This document shows positions 9,459-19,538 of a stretch of DNA of 64,000 nucleotides, piece by piece. The translations under genes and the position numbers were made by a program. The notes below the pieces were generated by a model. The model saw only the letters and a list, made by a program, of their open reading frames with translations, ran no database searches and had not been told where the DNA came from. The stretch spans positions 1 through 64,000 of the forward strand of contig NZ_RBRE01000008.1 in assembly GCF_003700275.1 (NCBI RefSeq), in the 5' to 3' direction. Source of the stretch: Pseudomonas cichorii. Lineage in GTDB: Bacteria; Pseudomonadota; Gammaproteobacteria; Pseudomonadales; Pseudomonadaceae. Within the stretch, counting starts at the first letter, position 1; the number at the start of each line of letters is the position of its first letter.

Positions 9459-11138
9459 ATGTCAGTGTTCAAGGGATCCTTGCCGTTCTACCTTGCCGTC
9501 GGCTTGCTACAGGCCATGGCGATGGTGCTCGCCCTGGAGTTTGAAAAGATTTCTGTGGCGGTGGGGGTTCTGGTGTTCGGGGGCCATCTGCAACTTCTGG
9601 GGAGCCATTTCAGGCAGCGTGGAGCCTGGATTCTGGCTGGATTGCTGGCTCTGGTCCTGACGCTGGTCACTGAGTGGGTGTTGCACGAGCCGTCCAGGTG
9701 GTGGCGGGAAGACTGGACGCTTGGCGCGCTCATCGTGGGTTATACCTGCTCGGCTTTCATCCTGAGCTGGCCATCCGGCAGCAGATTGCATCTGCCCTAC
9801 CGGGAGCTGTTCCGGCACGCCTGGAACAACGCCCTCATTCTATTGCTGGCCCTGTTACTGACCGGGCTGTTCTGGTCACTGTTGCAGCTATGCGTCAGCC
9901 TGTTTGAGATGATTGGCATCACCGCGTTCAAGGAAGTCATCAAGACTCGTAACTTCAATATCATCAGCCTGTCCCTGGTTTGTTCGCTGGGCATCCGCAT
10001 GGGCTGCGAGAACGACAAGGTCATCGGCATGCTGCGTGGCATTCTGCTGAACCTGTGTCGCTTTCTGGCGCCATTGTCGGCGTTGATCGTGGTGCTGTTC
10101 ACCCTGGCCTTGCCGTTTACCGGGCTGGAGTCGATCTGGAAGACGGGCCATGCCACGACGATCCTGCTCGGGCTTGTGGCCGCGAATATCTTTTTGATCA
10201 ATGGCGTTTTCCAGGACGGTAACCAGCCGCGCCCCTATCCGCAGTGGCTGATGTGGGGGATCAATGCCAGTCTGCTGGCGTTACCGGTATTGGTGGTCCT
10301 TGCAGGTTATTCGACCTGGCTGCGTATCGAGCAGTACGGGTTGTCTCCGTCGCGCATTGTCGGCCTGCTGTCGGTGGTCGCGGCTGCTCTGTACAGTCTG
10401 GCCGCGGTGTGGGCGGTCTTGAGGTCCGGGTCTGTCTGGCTTGGCAACTGGCGGGTAACCAATCCATGGCTGGCCCTGTTGGTGTGTCTGGTGGTGGTGT
10501 TGATTTACACCCCATGGCTGAATCCGCAAAAGTTCAGTGCCCGTGATCAGGTACAACGCCTGAAGGACGGTCGTACTTCACCGGACAGTTTCGACACCTA
10601 TAACCTGCGCAATCGGCTAGGTAAGCCGGGGCGCCAGGAGTTCGAGCGTCTCCTGGCTGATATGGATAGCCTTCAGCAATTTGAACCGGAGGTTCGTGCA
10701 AGGCTCAAGACCCGGATGTACGACACTTATAATGGGGCTTTTCGCTATATCCCCAAGCAGCCTGTGCCTGAGCACAACTTCATCTGGATCGGGTTACCGG
10801 TAGATGGCCATGAACAGTTTTCCAACCCCGAGCTTGGGAGCCTCAATTGCAATCGGTACCGGTGCGGCATGTGGGCTGTGGATCTGGATGGCGATGGACA
10901 GAACGAGGTGATTCAGTTTTCTTCCGAGCCTAGCCAGATGTATTTCTTCAGGTTTGATTCCGACGGCGTCTGGAAAGAGGCCGGAAGAATGGATGGCCCG
11001 TCCCATAGTGCCAAAAAATGGGCTGATCTGGTGCGAGAAGGCAAAACCAGGGTCGTCGAGCCGACTTATCGAAGCCTGGAAATTGGTGGGCAGTTGTATA
11101 CCCCAACAGAAACCGATCGCAAATCAAGGCATCAATAG
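9459..11138 (+). CDS. DUF4153 polytopic membrane protein
   Basis: 559 codons, ATG after an A-A-G-G-A-A-G ribosome site. About eleven hydrophobic segments occupy roughly residues 5-350. A soluble C-terminal domain of about 180 residues follows, containing V-D-L-D-G-D-G-Q-N-E-V, a calcium-binding-like D-x-D-G-D-G loop typical of FG-GAP/VCBS repeats. The membrane part fits the DUF4153 family. Function unknown. It is monocistronic between the divergent Hsp70-like gene and cbpA. Confidence 0.65.
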   Translation: MSVFKGSLPFYLAVGLLQAMAMVLALEFEKISVAVGVLVFGGHLQLLGSHFRQRGAWILAGLLALVLTLVTEWVLHEPSRWWREDWTLGALIVGYTCSAFILSWPSGSRLHLPYRELFRHAWNNALILLLALLLTGLFWSLLQLCVSLFEMIGITAFKEVIKTRNFNIISLSLVCSLGIRMGCENDKVIGMLRGILLNLCRFLAPLSALIVVLFTLALPFTGLESIWKTGHATTILLGLVAANIFLINGVFQDGNQPRPYPQWLMWGINASLLALPVLVVLAGYSTWLRIEQYGLSPSRIVGLLSVVAAALYSLAAVWAVLRSGSVWLGNWRVTNPWLALLVCLVVVLIYTPWLNPQKFSARDQVQRLKDGRTSPDSFDTYNLRNRLGKPGRQEFERLLADMDSLQQFEPEVRARLKTRMYDTYNGAFRYIPKQPVPEHNFIWIGLPVDGHEQFSNPELGSLNCNRYRCGMWAVDLDGDGQNEVIQFSSEPSQMYFFRFDSDGVWKEAGRMDGPSHSAKKWADLVREGKTRVVEPTYRSLEIGGQLYTPTETDRKSRHQ

Positions 11139-11270
11139 ACGGTGCACTGTCATCTATTACGAGCGTTTGCGGATACACTCTGCGACTTGAGCTCTCCAGG
11201 CGTCATCCCGTGACAGGAACGGCAGGTACGTCAGGTGTAGCTGGACATATTGGGGATGGGTGATCGTTAG

Positions 11271-12227
11271 ATGGATTTCAAAGATTATTACAAGATTCTC
11301 GGCGTTGAGCCGACGGTCGATGACAAGGCGCTCAAGGCGGCCTATCGCAAGCTTGCGCGCAAGTATCATCCGGACGTCAGCAAGGAGTCGGGGGCGGAAG
11401 ACAAGTTCAAGGAAGCGTCCGAGGCTTATGACGTCCTGAGCAGCCCGGAAAAGCGCGCCGAGTATGACGAGTTGCGCAAGTACGGACGCCAGGGTCGACC
11501 TTTCCAGCCGCCACCCGGCTGGCAGAGCCGTGCCGGTGCTGGCGGTGGCGGTGGCGGCTTTGGTGGCGATACCACGGACTTCTCCGAATTCTTCAGTTCG
11601 ATCTTCGGTGGTCGGGCTCAGCAACAGGGTGGCCGTTCTCGTACCCAGGGCCGCAAAGGGCAGGACGTGGAAATGGAGCTGGCGATCTTTCTTGAAGAAA
11701 CCCTGTCTGGTGAATCCAAGCAGGTCAGCTTCAAGGTGCCGCAGCACAGCCCCAATGGCCAGCGCATGGGCGACATTACCAAGACCCTGAACGTGAAGAT
11801 TCCTGCCGGGGTCGTGGATGGCGAGCGTATCCGTCTCAAGGGCCAGGGCGCTCCGGGAATTGCCGGTGGCGAGAATGGCGATCTGTACCTGATCATCCGC
11901 CTGGCACCGCATCCACTGTACGAAGTGGAAAACCATGACCTGATCATTACCGTGCCGCTGGCCCCGTGGGAAGCTGCGCTGGGTGCCAAGGTCGCGGTGC
12001 CGACCCTGACCGGCAGGATCAACCTGACCATTCGTCCGGAAAGCCAGACCGGTCAGCGTCTGCGTATCAAGGGTAATGGCCTGCTGGACAAGAAAGGCGA
12101 GCGTGGCGACCTGTACGCCCAGCTCAAGATCGTCATGCCCAGAACGATCGATGATGCCACCCGTGCACTCTGGCAAAAGCTGGCCGACAAGGCTGCCTTT
12201 GATCCCCGGAGTCAGTGGAACAACTGA
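11271..12227 (+). CDS. cbpA: CbpA, DnaJ-class co-chaperone / curved-DNA-binding protein
   Basis: 318 codons. The J-domain is at residues 5-70 with H33-P34-D35. A G/F-rich linker (about 85-115: [21 protein letters not shown]) and the two beta-rich DnaJ C-terminal domains follow, with no zinc-finger cysteines. This is the class B/CbpA architecture; CbpA stimulates DnaK and binds curved DNA in stationary phase. In many bacteria cbpA is followed by the modulator gene cbpM, but here the stop codon abuts the stop of a convergent kinase gene, so cbpM is absent from this locus. Confidence 0.88.
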   Translation: MDFKDYYKILGVEPTVDDKALKAAYRKLARKYHPDVSKESGAEDKFKEASEAYDVLSSPEKRAEYDELRKYGRQGRPFQPPPGWQSRAGAGGGGGGFGGDTTDFSEFFSSIFGGRAQQQGGRSRTQGRKGQDVEMELAIFLEETLSGESKQVSFKVPQHSPNGQRMGDITKTLNVKIPAGVVDGERIRLKGQGAPGIAGGENGDLYLIIRLAPHPLYEVENHDLIITVPLAPWEAALGAKVAVPTLTGRINLTIRPESQTGQRLRIKGNGLLDKKGERGDLYAQLKIVMPRTIDDATRALWQKLADKAAFDPRSQWNN

Positions 12228-13358
12228 TCAGTCCGCCCGGACACCCCGCGGCAACACCACGGTAAACGTCGTTCCATCGCCGATGTTCGATGTCACCGTG
12301 ATGCTGCCGCCGTGGGCATTGACCACTTCCTTGACGATGAACAGCCCCAGTCCGAGGCTGGTCGACGGGCTTTGTGTTCCGGCTTCGGGATTCACGCTAC
12401 GCACCAACGGATCGAAAATCGTGCCGATCGCCTCTTCGGCGATCGGTTCGCCGTCGTTGTGGACGATCAGTTCCACATTGTCGGAATTGCCAATGACCCT
12501 GACGATGACCTCGTTGCTGGAGGTGCCATGCTGCAAGGCATTGCCGATCAGGTTCTGCAGCAGTTGACCGATCCTGGCGCTGTCCCACTCGCCCTGGGTA
12601 TGGCCTGTCACTTCCAGTATCGGCGTGCTGGCCGGTTGTCCGGCGCAGGCTTCTTCGATGGCCTCGCGGCAGGCGGCGGCCAGGTCCATGGGCTTGCGCT
12701 CCACCGGCAGGCTGGCGCCCAGGCGGCTGCGCACGAACTCCAGCAGATCGCCAACCATGGCGCCCATGTGCCGGGTGCTGCTCTTGATCTGCGCAATATA
12801 GGCGAGGGTCTTTTCGTTCAGCTCGGTTTTGCGCATCAGCATGTCCGTAGACATGCTGACGGCCTGCAGCGGTGCGCGCAGGTCGTGGCCGAGAATGGCC
12901 AGAAACATGTCTCGCGAGCGGGTGACCTGCTCGACATAGGCCGCCGTGGATTCGGCCAGCGCTTCATCGATGACTTCGTTGAAGCGAATCATGTCCTCGA
13001 AAGAAACCTGTGCGGGCGTTGTCAGGCTTTCGCTCCACAGCCGGGTGACGCTGGCGCGCAAATGACGAAACTCTGAGGTCATCTGCACCAGGTCGAAGCC
13101 CACGGTATGTCGAAGCTCGCCATGGCAGGCGGCCGCTTCATCCAGATTCAATGCTGTGCCCGGTGCTCTGGCGGCCTGTTCGCGCTTGGCCTGGGCCGCA
13201 TCCATGTCCCGGGCTGCGGCCAGCAGAATCGACTTGGCATGATCGCGCAGCTCGACCCGGCTCATGCTGTCTGCCGCTGGAGTCAGAGTCTTGGCGAACT
13301 CCTCCCATTCATCGACGATGCGATCCACATGAGCCACGATGAATTCGGATAGGCGCAT
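12228..13358 (-). CDS. Sensor histidine kinase, cytoplasmic, with RsbR-type N-terminal domain
   Basis: 376 codons. Residues 1-145 form an all-helical sensor-like domain (F-I-V-A-H-V-D-R-I-V-D-E-W-E-E-F) resembling the N-terminal domain of RsbR-type stressosome proteins. There is no membrane segment, so the kinase is probably cytoplasmic. HisKA follows with the phosphoacceptor H158 in L-G-H-D-L-R-A-P-L, then HATPase_c with an N-box (N-L-I-G-N-A-L-Q-H-G) and a G-box (G-L-G-L-G-L-F-I-V). No response regulator gene is adjacent. The signal is unknown. Confidence 0.8.
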   Translation of the reverse strand: MRLSEFIVAHVDRIVDEWEEFAKTLTPAADSMSRVELRDHAKSILLAAARDMDAAQAKREQAARAPGTALNLDEAAACHGELRHTVGFDLVQMTSEFRHLRASVTRLWSESLTTPAQVSFEDMIRFNEVIDEALAESTAAYVEQVTRSRDMFLAILGHDLRAPLQAVSMSTDMLMRKTELNEKTLAYIAQIKSSTRHMGAMVGDLLEFVRSRLGASLPVERKPMDLAAACREAIEEACAGQPASTPILEVTGHTQGEWDSARIGQLLQNLIGNALQHGTSSNEVIVRVIGNSDNVELIVHNDGEPIAEEAIGTIFDPLVRSVNPEAGTQSPSTSLGLGLFIVKEVVNAHGGSITVTSNIGDGTTFTVVLPRGVRAD

Positions 13359-13530
13359 TGCCGGTTACCTTGCTTCGGAGGTTGTAATAGAGGACGCCGG
13401 GCATCTTACCGCCTTTGTCTTGCCCGACAAAATGTCGTTTGACGAAGTGCTGGCACTGTCATTTCTGTCAGTAGATGCAGGTCGGTGCCGGGAGTATGTT
13501 TGAGAAGGAACTCAAGACAGGAGAACCATC

Positions 13531-13782
13531 ATGCTGAAATCAGAACTTTTGGCGTTCGCCGAAGAGAGTATCAATGCTGCGGCTCAGGCCATCATCGATA
13601 AAAAGAGTCTCGGGCTGGATGATATAGCGCAAGGGAAGTTGAGTGCTTTTCTCGCGTTGCGTCGCGTATTGCAGACAAAGGGCACATTGCAGGATCAGGG
13701 GATGTTTGATGCCATCAATGACGTATTGCAATTCCTTGAGATACTGAAGTCGAACGATACGTTTCTGGGCCGTGCCGAGTAG
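13531..13782 (+). CDS. Small hypothetical protein
   Basis: 83 codons with a good A-G-G-A-G site nine bases before the ATG. The product is predicted to be almost wholly helical and slightly acidic, with no signal peptide, membrane segment or cysteine. I recognise no family. It lies 69 bases upstream of the thioredoxin-like gene on the same strand, so the two may share a message. The 170 bases upstream contain a short palindrome (CGACAAAATGTCG, about 13427-13439) that could be a regulatory site. Confidence 0.55.
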   Translation: MLKSELLAFAEESINAAAQAIIDKKSLGLDDIAQGKLSAFLALRRVLQTKGTLQDQGMFDAINDVLQFLEILKSNDTFLGRAE

Positions 13783-13851
13783 TTTTGCCTGGCCGATAAA
13801 TGCTGTATTGCGACATCCCACTCCCGACGAGCAAATACGAGGAGTTGAACC

Positions 13852-14175
13852 ATGAGTGTCATGAATGTAAATGATGACAGTTTTCAGGATCAGGTGTTTA
13901 CCACGGACATGCTGGTATTGGCCGAGTTCAGTGGCGCAGGCAGTGACAGCGCACAGACCGGCCGGATGATTGACGATCTGGCCGAGGAGTTCGAGGATCA
14001 GGTCCTGATGCTTCGAGTGGATACAGACAGCAGTGAGGCAACTGCCGAGAACTTTGCAGTAGACAGCGTACCCACGGTGATCTTTTTCAGGAGCGGTTCC
14101 GAAGTGTCGAGAATGACCGGCTTGTGTGACGTGGACGACTACAGACAGGAAGTCGAAAAGCTTCTGCGCGACTGA
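13852..14175 (+). CDS. Thioredoxin-fold protein lacking the CxxC motif
   Basis: 107 codons; ATG after G-A-G-G-A-G. The fold is recognisable: central strand L-V-L-A-E-F, then helix I-D-D-L-A-E-E-F, strand V-L-M-L-R-V-D-T-D, the cis-proline segment S-V-P-T-V-I-F-F, and the C-terminal strand-turn-helix. At the place where thioredoxin has W-C-G-P-C this protein reads S-G-A-G-S-D-S-A-Q, so both redox cysteines are gone; the only cysteine is in the C-terminal part (G-L-C-D). It therefore cannot be an ordinary disulphide reductase; a binding or chaperone role is possible. The gene ends just before a strong hairpin facing ureC. Confidence 0.7.
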   Translation: MSVMNVNDDSFQDQVFTTDMLVLAEFSGAGSDSAQTGRMIDDLAEEFEDQVLMLRVDTDSSEATAENFAVDSVPTVIFFRSGSEVSRMTGLCDVDDYRQEVEKLLRD

Positions 14176-14181
14176 AGCCTG

Positions 14182-14207
14182 AAGGGCCTTCCGCGAGGAA
14201 GGCCCTT
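14182..14207. terminator. Bidirectional hairpin between convergent genes
   Basis: A perfect 11-bp stem AAGGGCCTTCC / GGAAGGCCCTT with a four-base loop GCGA, six bases after the thioredoxin-like stop and five bases before the ureC stop. Neither side has a long T run, so termination may rely on the stem alone. Confidence 0.7.
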
Positions 14208-14212
14208 GCCGG

Positions 14213-15913
14213 TCAGAACAGGAAGTAGCGCTGCGCCATCGGCAATACATCTGCCGGCTCACACCACAGCAACACCCCGTCGGCCTTGACCTGATAGGTC
14301 TGCGGATCGACATCGATGTCGGGCAGGTAGTCGTTGTGAATCAGGTCTTTCTTCTGCACGCTGCGACAGCCCTTGACCACGCCTATCTGTTTTTTCAGCC
14401 CCAGTTCCTGCGGAACGCCGGCCTCGAATGCTGCCTGGCTGATAAAGGTCAGGCTGGTGGCATGTAATGAGCTGCCGTAACTGGCGAACATCGGACGATA
14501 GTGCACCGGCTGCGGGGTTGGAATCGAGGCGTTGGCGTCGCCCATCAGGCTGGCGGCAATGGCACCGCCCTTGAGGATCAGCGTAGGTTTCACGCCAAAG
14601 AACGCCGGGCGCCACAGCACCAGATCCGCCCATTTACCGACTTCGATGGAGCCCACTTCATGGCTGATGCCATGGGTGATTGCCGGGTTGATGGTGTACT
14701 TGGCGATATAGCGCTTGGCGCGGAAATTGTCGTTGCCGGGGCCGTCTCCAGGCAGCGGGCCACGCTGCTTCTTCATCTTGTCGGCGGTCTGCCAGGTGCG
14801 CATGATCACTTCACCGACCCGGCCCATGGCCTGGCTGTCGGAGCTGAGCATCGAGAACGCGCCCAGGTCGTGCAGGATATCTTCCGCAGCAATGGTTTCC
14901 CGGCGAATGCGGCTTTCGGCGAAGGCCACGTCTTCGGCGATGCTGGGGTCCAGGTGATGGCAGACCATCAACATGTCCAGGTGCTCGTCGATTGTATTGC
15001 GGGTAAACGGCCGGGTCGGGTTGGTGGAGCTGGGCAGGACGTTGGGCGAGCCGCAGGCCTTGATGATGTCCGGCGCATGACCGCCACCGGCACCTTCGGT
15101 GTGATAGGTGTGAATGGTGCGGTTCTTGAACGCGGCCAGTGTGGTTTCGACGAAACCCGACTCGTTGAGGGTGTCGGTGTGAATCGCGACCTGCACGTCG
15201 TATTCATCGGCGACGCTCAGGCAGTTGTCGATGGCGGCGGGTGTGGTGCCCCAGTCTTCATGCAGCTTGAGGCCGATGGCACCGGCCTTGACCTGTTCGA
15301 TCAGCGGGCCGGGCAGGCTGACATTGCCCTTGCCGGTCAGGCCGATGTTCATCGGGAACGAGTCGGCAGCCTGAAGCATGCGCGCCATGTGCCACGGGCC
15401 CGGCGTGACAGTGGTTGCGTTGGTGCCGGTGGCCGGGCCGGTGCCGCCGCCGATCATGGTGGTCACGCCACTCATCAGCGCCTCTTCGATCTGCTGCGGG
15501 CAGATGAAGTGAATGTGCGTGTCGACACCGCCTGCGGTGAGGATCATGCCTTCGCCGGCAATGACTTCGGTGGCCGCACCGACGGCGATGGTCACGTCCG
15601 GCTGGATGTCCGGATTGCCGGCCTTGCCGATGGCCGCAATGCGCCCGTTCTTGAGGCCGACGTCAGCCTTGACGATGCCCCAGTGATCAATGATCAGGGC
15701 GTTGGTGATCAGCGTGTCGACCACCTCGGCGGCCAGCAACTGGCCCTGGCCCATGCCGTCACGGATGACCTTGCCACCGCCGAACTTCACTTCTTCGCCG
15801 TAAGTGGTGAAGTCCTTCTCGACTTCGACCCACAGCTCGGTATCGGCCAGGCGCACCTTGTCACCCACCGTGGGGCCGAACATGTCGGCATAGGCTTGTC
15901 GGCTTATTTTCAT
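14213..15913 (-). CDS. ureC: Urease alpha subunit
   Basis: 566 codons from ATG 15913, the usual family length; an upstream in-frame ATG at 15955 lies in repeat sequence and was rejected. It carries the nickel active site: H-x-H in T-H-I-H-F-I-C-P, the carbamylated lysine in L-K-L-H-E-D-W-G, and the flap C-H-H-L. It hydrolyses urea to ammonia and carbamate in the cytoplasm as an (alpha-beta-gamma)3 complex with UreB and UreA. It is the last gene of the minus-strand ureD-A-GNAT-GNAT-B-C run. Maturation genes ureE, F and G are not in this window. Confidence 0.97.
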   Translation of the reverse strand: MKISRQAYADMFGPTVGDKVRLADTELWVEVEKDFTTYGEEVKFGGGKVIRDGMGQGQLLAAEVVDTLITNALIIDHWGIVKADVGLKNGRIAAIGKAGNPDIQPDVTIAVGAATEVIAGEGMILTAGGVDTHIHFICPQQIEEALMSGVTTMIGGGTGPATGTNATTVTPGPWHMARMLQAADSFPMNIGLTGKGNVSLPGPLIEQVKAGAIGLKLHEDWGTTPAAIDNCLSVADEYDVQVAIHTDTLNESGFVETTLAAFKNRTIHTYHTEGAGGGHAPDIIKACGSPNVLPSSTNPTRPFTRNTIDEHLDMLMVCHHLDPSIAEDVAFAESRIRRETIAAEDILHDLGAFSMLSSDSQAMGRVGEVIMRTWQTADKMKKQRGPLPGDGPGNDNFRAKRYIAKYTINPAITHGISHEVGSIEVGKWADLVLWRPAFFGVKPTLILKGGAIAASLMGDANASIPTPQPVHYRPMFASYGSSLHATSLTFISQAAFEAGVPQELGLKKQIGVVKGCRSVQKKDLIHNDYLPDIDVDPQTYQVKADGVLLWCEPADVLPMAQRYFLF

Positions 15914-15933
15914 CTGTCGGATCTCGGGTTGTG

Positions 15934-16022
15934 AGCTGCAAGTTTCAGGTTGCAAGCTGCAAGTAAAAGCGGTTCATAAGCGCTGCGGCAGCGCCGGCCT
16001 TTTCGCCAACTTGTTGGCGAAG
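15934..16022. repeat. Extragenic repeats between ureB and ureC
   Basis: Two elements fill the 117-base gap. One is a direct pair of GCTGCAAG-type units (15934-15963), related to the element at 7951-8003. The other is a hairpin with arms TTCGCCAAC and GTTGGCGAA at about 16002-16021. They interrupt an otherwise tight operon and could lower or stabilise ureC relative to ureB message. Confidence 0.55.
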
Positions 16023-16030
16023 GCGTCATT

Positions 16031-16878
<848 letters not shown>

Positions 16879-17421
16879 CTAGTGAGAGTGTGGCGCTTGA
16901 GAAACCGGAGCGAGGGCGCCCGGCGACAGGTCCAGTTGCATGAACGTCAGGTCCAGCCAGTGGCCGAACTTGGTGCCGACCTGCGGCATCTGCCCGGTGG
17001 TCTTGAAGCCCAGGCGTTCATGCAGTGCGATGGAGGCCGCGTTACGACTCTCGATGGCCGCGACCATGATGTGCTTGTCGCAGAGGCGGGCGCGCTCGAT
17101 CAGCGCGGCCATCAGTCTTGGCCCCAGCCCCTTGCCGCGCTGATCGGCACGCACATACACCGAATGCTCGACCGTATGGCGAAAGCCCTCGAACGGGCGC
17201 CAGTCGCCGAATGACGAGTAGCCCAGTACCTCTTCGTTACTGTCGACGGCGACCAGGATCGGATAAGCCTGTGTCTGGCGCGCCTCGAACCAGGCCTGAC
17301 GATTGGCCAGGTCCACGGGCTGCTCGTTCCAGATCGCCGTGGTGTTGAGCACCGCGTCGTTATAGATGGCAAGAATGCCGGGCAGATCGGCGGGTAGCGC
17401 ATCGCGAATCAGGTCGTTCAT
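16879..17421 (-). CDS. GNAT acetyltransferase, phosphinothricin (PAT/Bar) type
   Basis: 180 codons. The N-terminus R-D-A-L-P-A-D-L-P-G-I-L-A-I-Y-N-D-A-V and the motif Y-V-R-A-D-Q-R-G-K-G-L-G are those of the PAT/MddA group, which acetylate phosphinothricin, methionine sulfoximine or methionine sulfone. These toxic glutamate analogues inhibit glutamine synthetase, so a place in a nitrogen-assimilation operon would make sense (inference). It ends about ten bases before the next acetyltransferase gene and follows ureA by 11 bases. Confidence 0.85.
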   Translation of the reverse strand: MNDLIRDALPADLPGILAIYNDAVLNTTAIWNEQPVDLANRQAWFEARQTQAYPILVAVDSNEEVLGYSSFGDWRPFEGFRHTVEHSVYVRADQRGKGLGPRLMAALIERARLCDKHIMVAAIESRNAASIALHERLGFKTTGQMPQVGTKFGHWLDLTFMQLDLSPGALAPVSQAPHSH

Positions 17422-17432
17422 AAGTCTTTGGC

Positions 17433-17735
17433 TCAGGCAATCGGTTGATGCACGGTGACCAGTTTGGTGCCGTCCGGGAAGGTGGCTTCCACCTGAATCT
17501 CCGGAATCATTTCCGGAATGCCTTCCATGACCTGATCGCGGCTCAGCAGGGTGGTGCCGTAATGCATCAGTTCGGCAACGGTCTGCCCGTCACGTGCGCC
17601 TTCCAGCAGTGCGGCGGAGATATAGGCCATGGCTTCCGGATAGTTGAGCTTCACTCCGCGAGCCAGTCGGCGCTCGGCAACCAGGCCGGCAGTGAAAATC
17701 AGCAGTTTGTCTTTTTCGCGTGGAGTCAGATCCAT
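17433..17735 (-). CDS. ureA: Urease gamma subunit
   Basis: 100 codons, the exact family length. Typical opening [16 protein letters not shown]; further in, K-L-N-Y-P-E-A-M-A and the closing [12 protein letters not shown]. It is the smallest structural subunit of the urease trimer. A REP-type inverted repeat separates it from the upstream ureD. Confidence 0.97.
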   Translation of the reverse strand: MDLTPREKDKLLIFTAGLVAERRLARGVKLNYPEAMAYISAALLEGARDGQTVAELMHYGTTLLSRDQVMEGIPEMIPEIQVEATFPDGTKLVTVHQPIA

Positions 17736-17771
17736 TGTTTGTTCCGTTTTTTAATGTATGGGTCGCAGCTA

Positions 17772-17819
17772 TTCGCGAATGAATTCGCACCTCCGGGCAG
17801 GAGCGAATTCATTCGCGAA
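17772..17819. repeat. REP-type inverted repeat between ureD and ureA
   Basis: Perfect 17-base arms TTCGCGAATGAATTCGC (17772-17788) and its complement (17803-17819) around a 14-base loop. It is one of at least seven REP doublets of this family in the window and sits inside the ure operon. Confidence 0.85.
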
Positions 17820-17835
17820 CAACGCCCCTCAAAAA

Positions 17836-18681
17836 TCATGTATTCCAGATCCTGGGTGTCACCGCCTCGCGGCCCAGCAACGCCGGGCGCAGCCGTTTCC
17901 ATAATTCAATCAGCCAGGCCCGTGCATGCAGGGCTTCATCCGCCAGGCAGCGTGCAACCAGCAGGCCCGGTAACTGGCTCAGGTCGCCGCGGACCGGGTT
18001 GGGCAGTGCAATCGAGCGACACGCTTCAAGCAGTTCGCTGTCGATTTCGCCGGTGATCAGCAGGGTGGCGAACACCGTCTTGCCGTCCAGGCCGATGGAC
18101 GAATCCAGCAGGCCGTCGCCGCCGACAATGCGCTGCCGCTCATGCCAGAGCAACCGGCCGTCGCGGCGGATATCCAGATGCGACTGAAAATGCCCCTGGT
18201 CGAAACGCTCGCCACTGGCCGGCCGCCCCAGCGCCACCACATCCCAATAGCAAAGCCGGGCATCGCCCTGCAGCTCGATACGGGTCACCAGCTCGGCCTG
18301 CGCCTGACTGAACACGATGGTTTCCTGAGGCAGCCATTCCAGTGTCGCACCGGGCTCGACGCGCAGTTCCAGTTGCTGAAAGGCCGGGCTCGCGGCGCGA
18401 TACCATTTGGCTGCGCCGGGGCTGGTCAACTGCGCCCAGGCCTGGGCGCCGACCGTGGCCGAGATATCCAGCCGGTCGCCACCGGCGATGCCGCCGGGCG
18501 GGTGAACAATGATGTGCTGGCAGACTTGCGGGCCTTCGGCATACAGGTGTTTCTGTACCCGCAATGGACCTTTATGCCGCCGCTGGACCGGCCGCGTAGT
18601 GTCCTCGAAACGGCCATAGCCCAGCTCCAGCTCGGCGTGCCAGTTGGGCGTGAACAGGGCGGGGTGGGCAGGCAGATTCAT
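17836..18681 (-). CDS. ureD: Urease accessory protein UreD (UreH)
   Basis: 281 codons. It has the family features [23 protein letters not shown] and the [13 protein letters not shown] motif. UreD binds apo-urease and, with UreF and UreG, helps load nickel. It follows urtE by about 48 bases on the same strand, linking urea import to urease assembly. The C-terminal W-N-T end is usual. Confidence 0.95.
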   Translation of the reverse strand: MNLPAHPALFTPNWHAELELGYGRFEDTTRPVQRRHKGPLRVQKHLYAEGPQVCQHIIVHPPGGIAGGDRLDISATVGAQAWAQLTSPGAAKWYRAASPAFQQLELRVEPGATLEWLPQETIVFSQAQAELVTRIELQGDARLCYWDVVALGRPASGERFDQGHFQSHLDIRRDGRLLWHERQRIVGGDGLLDSSIGLDGKTVFATLLITGEIDSELLEACRSIALPNPVRGDLSQLPGLLVARCLADEALHARAWLIELWKRLRPALLGREAVTPRIWNT

Positions 18682-18729
18682 GATGTCTTCATTGGCTTGT
18701 CGAGTACTGCACCTTAACGGATTGAGGCA

Positions 18730-19428
18730 TCAAATGGTGACCAGACCGCGAACGCCTTCGGCTTCCATATTCTCGCCCCGGCCTTGCTGGACGATTTCAC
18801 CGCGCGACATCACCAGATACTGGTCGGCCAGCTCTGCGGCGAAATCGTAGAACTGCTCCACCAGCAGAATAGCCATGTCGCCACGCTCGGCCAGCTTCTT
18901 GATGACCGCGCCGATTTCCTTGATGACCGAGGGCTGGATGCCTTCGGTGGGCTCGTCGAGAATCAGCAGACGCGGGCGACTGGCCAGTGCCCGACCGATT
19001 GCCAGCTGTTGCTGCTGGCCGCCAGACAGATCGCCGCCGCGTCGATGCTTCATCTGCAGCAGCACCGGGAACAGTTCGTAGATAAAGGCCGGCACTTCCT
19101 TGGCTTCCGAGCCGGGAAAGCGCGAAAGTCCCATCAACAGGTTTTCCTCGACCGTCAGCCGCCCGAAGATTTCCCGGCCCTGAGGTACATAGGCAATCCC
19201 GGCATGCACACGCTGGTGCGGCTTGAAGCCGGTGATGGCTTTGCCTTCCCATTGCACCTGGCCTTCCCTGGACGGCAGCAGTCCCATCAGCACCTTGAGC
19301 AGCGTGGTCTTGCCCACGCCGTTACGCCCCAGCAGACAGGTGACTTCACCGACTTTCACATCGAAGGACAGACCGCGCAGGATGTGACTGCCGCCGTAGT
19401 ATTGATGGAGTTTTTCGACTTGGAGCAT
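18730..19428 (-). CDS. urtE: Urea ABC transporter ATP-binding protein UrtE
   Basis: 232 codons. ABC ATPase with Walker A G-R-N-G-V-G-K-T-T, signature L-S-G-G-Q-Q-Q-Q, Walker B L-L-I-L-D-E-P-T-E-G-I and the LivF-type end. The Q-Y-Y-G-G-S-H-I-L-R opening separates UrtE from LivF paralogues. With UrtD it powers the UrtBC permease for short-chain amide/urea import. It is separated from urtD by a long REP doublet. Confidence 0.95.
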   Translation of the reverse strand: MLQVEKLHQYYGGSHILRGLSFDVKVGEVTCLLGRNGVGKTTLLKVLMGLLPSREGQVQWEGKAITGFKPHQRVHAGIAYVPQGREIFGRLTVEENLLMGLSRFPGSEAKEVPAFIYELFPVLLQMKHRRGGDLSGGQQQQLAIGRALASRPRLLILDEPTEGIQPSVIKEIGAVIKKLAERGDMAILLVEQFYDFAAELADQYLVMSRGEIVQQGRGENMEAEGVRGLVTI

Positions 19429-19461
19429 GGCTATGATTTCTCATCTATTGCGGCTGCCCAC

Positions 19462-19537
19462 CCCGTAGGAGCGGATTCATCCGCGAATACTGTGTGACGT
19501 GAGACGACGTTTTCGCGGATGAATCCGCTCCTACGGG
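19462..19537. repeat. REP-type inverted repeat with 26-base perfect arms between urtD and urtE
   Basis: Left arm 19462-19487 and right arm 19512-19537 are exact complements (core GGAGCGGATTCATCCGCGAA) around 24 bases. This is the longest and cleanest doublet in the window and uses the GGATTC variant rather than GAATTC. It lies within the urt operon and could form a very stable hairpin in the mRNA. Confidence 0.85.
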
Positions 19538-19538
19538 C

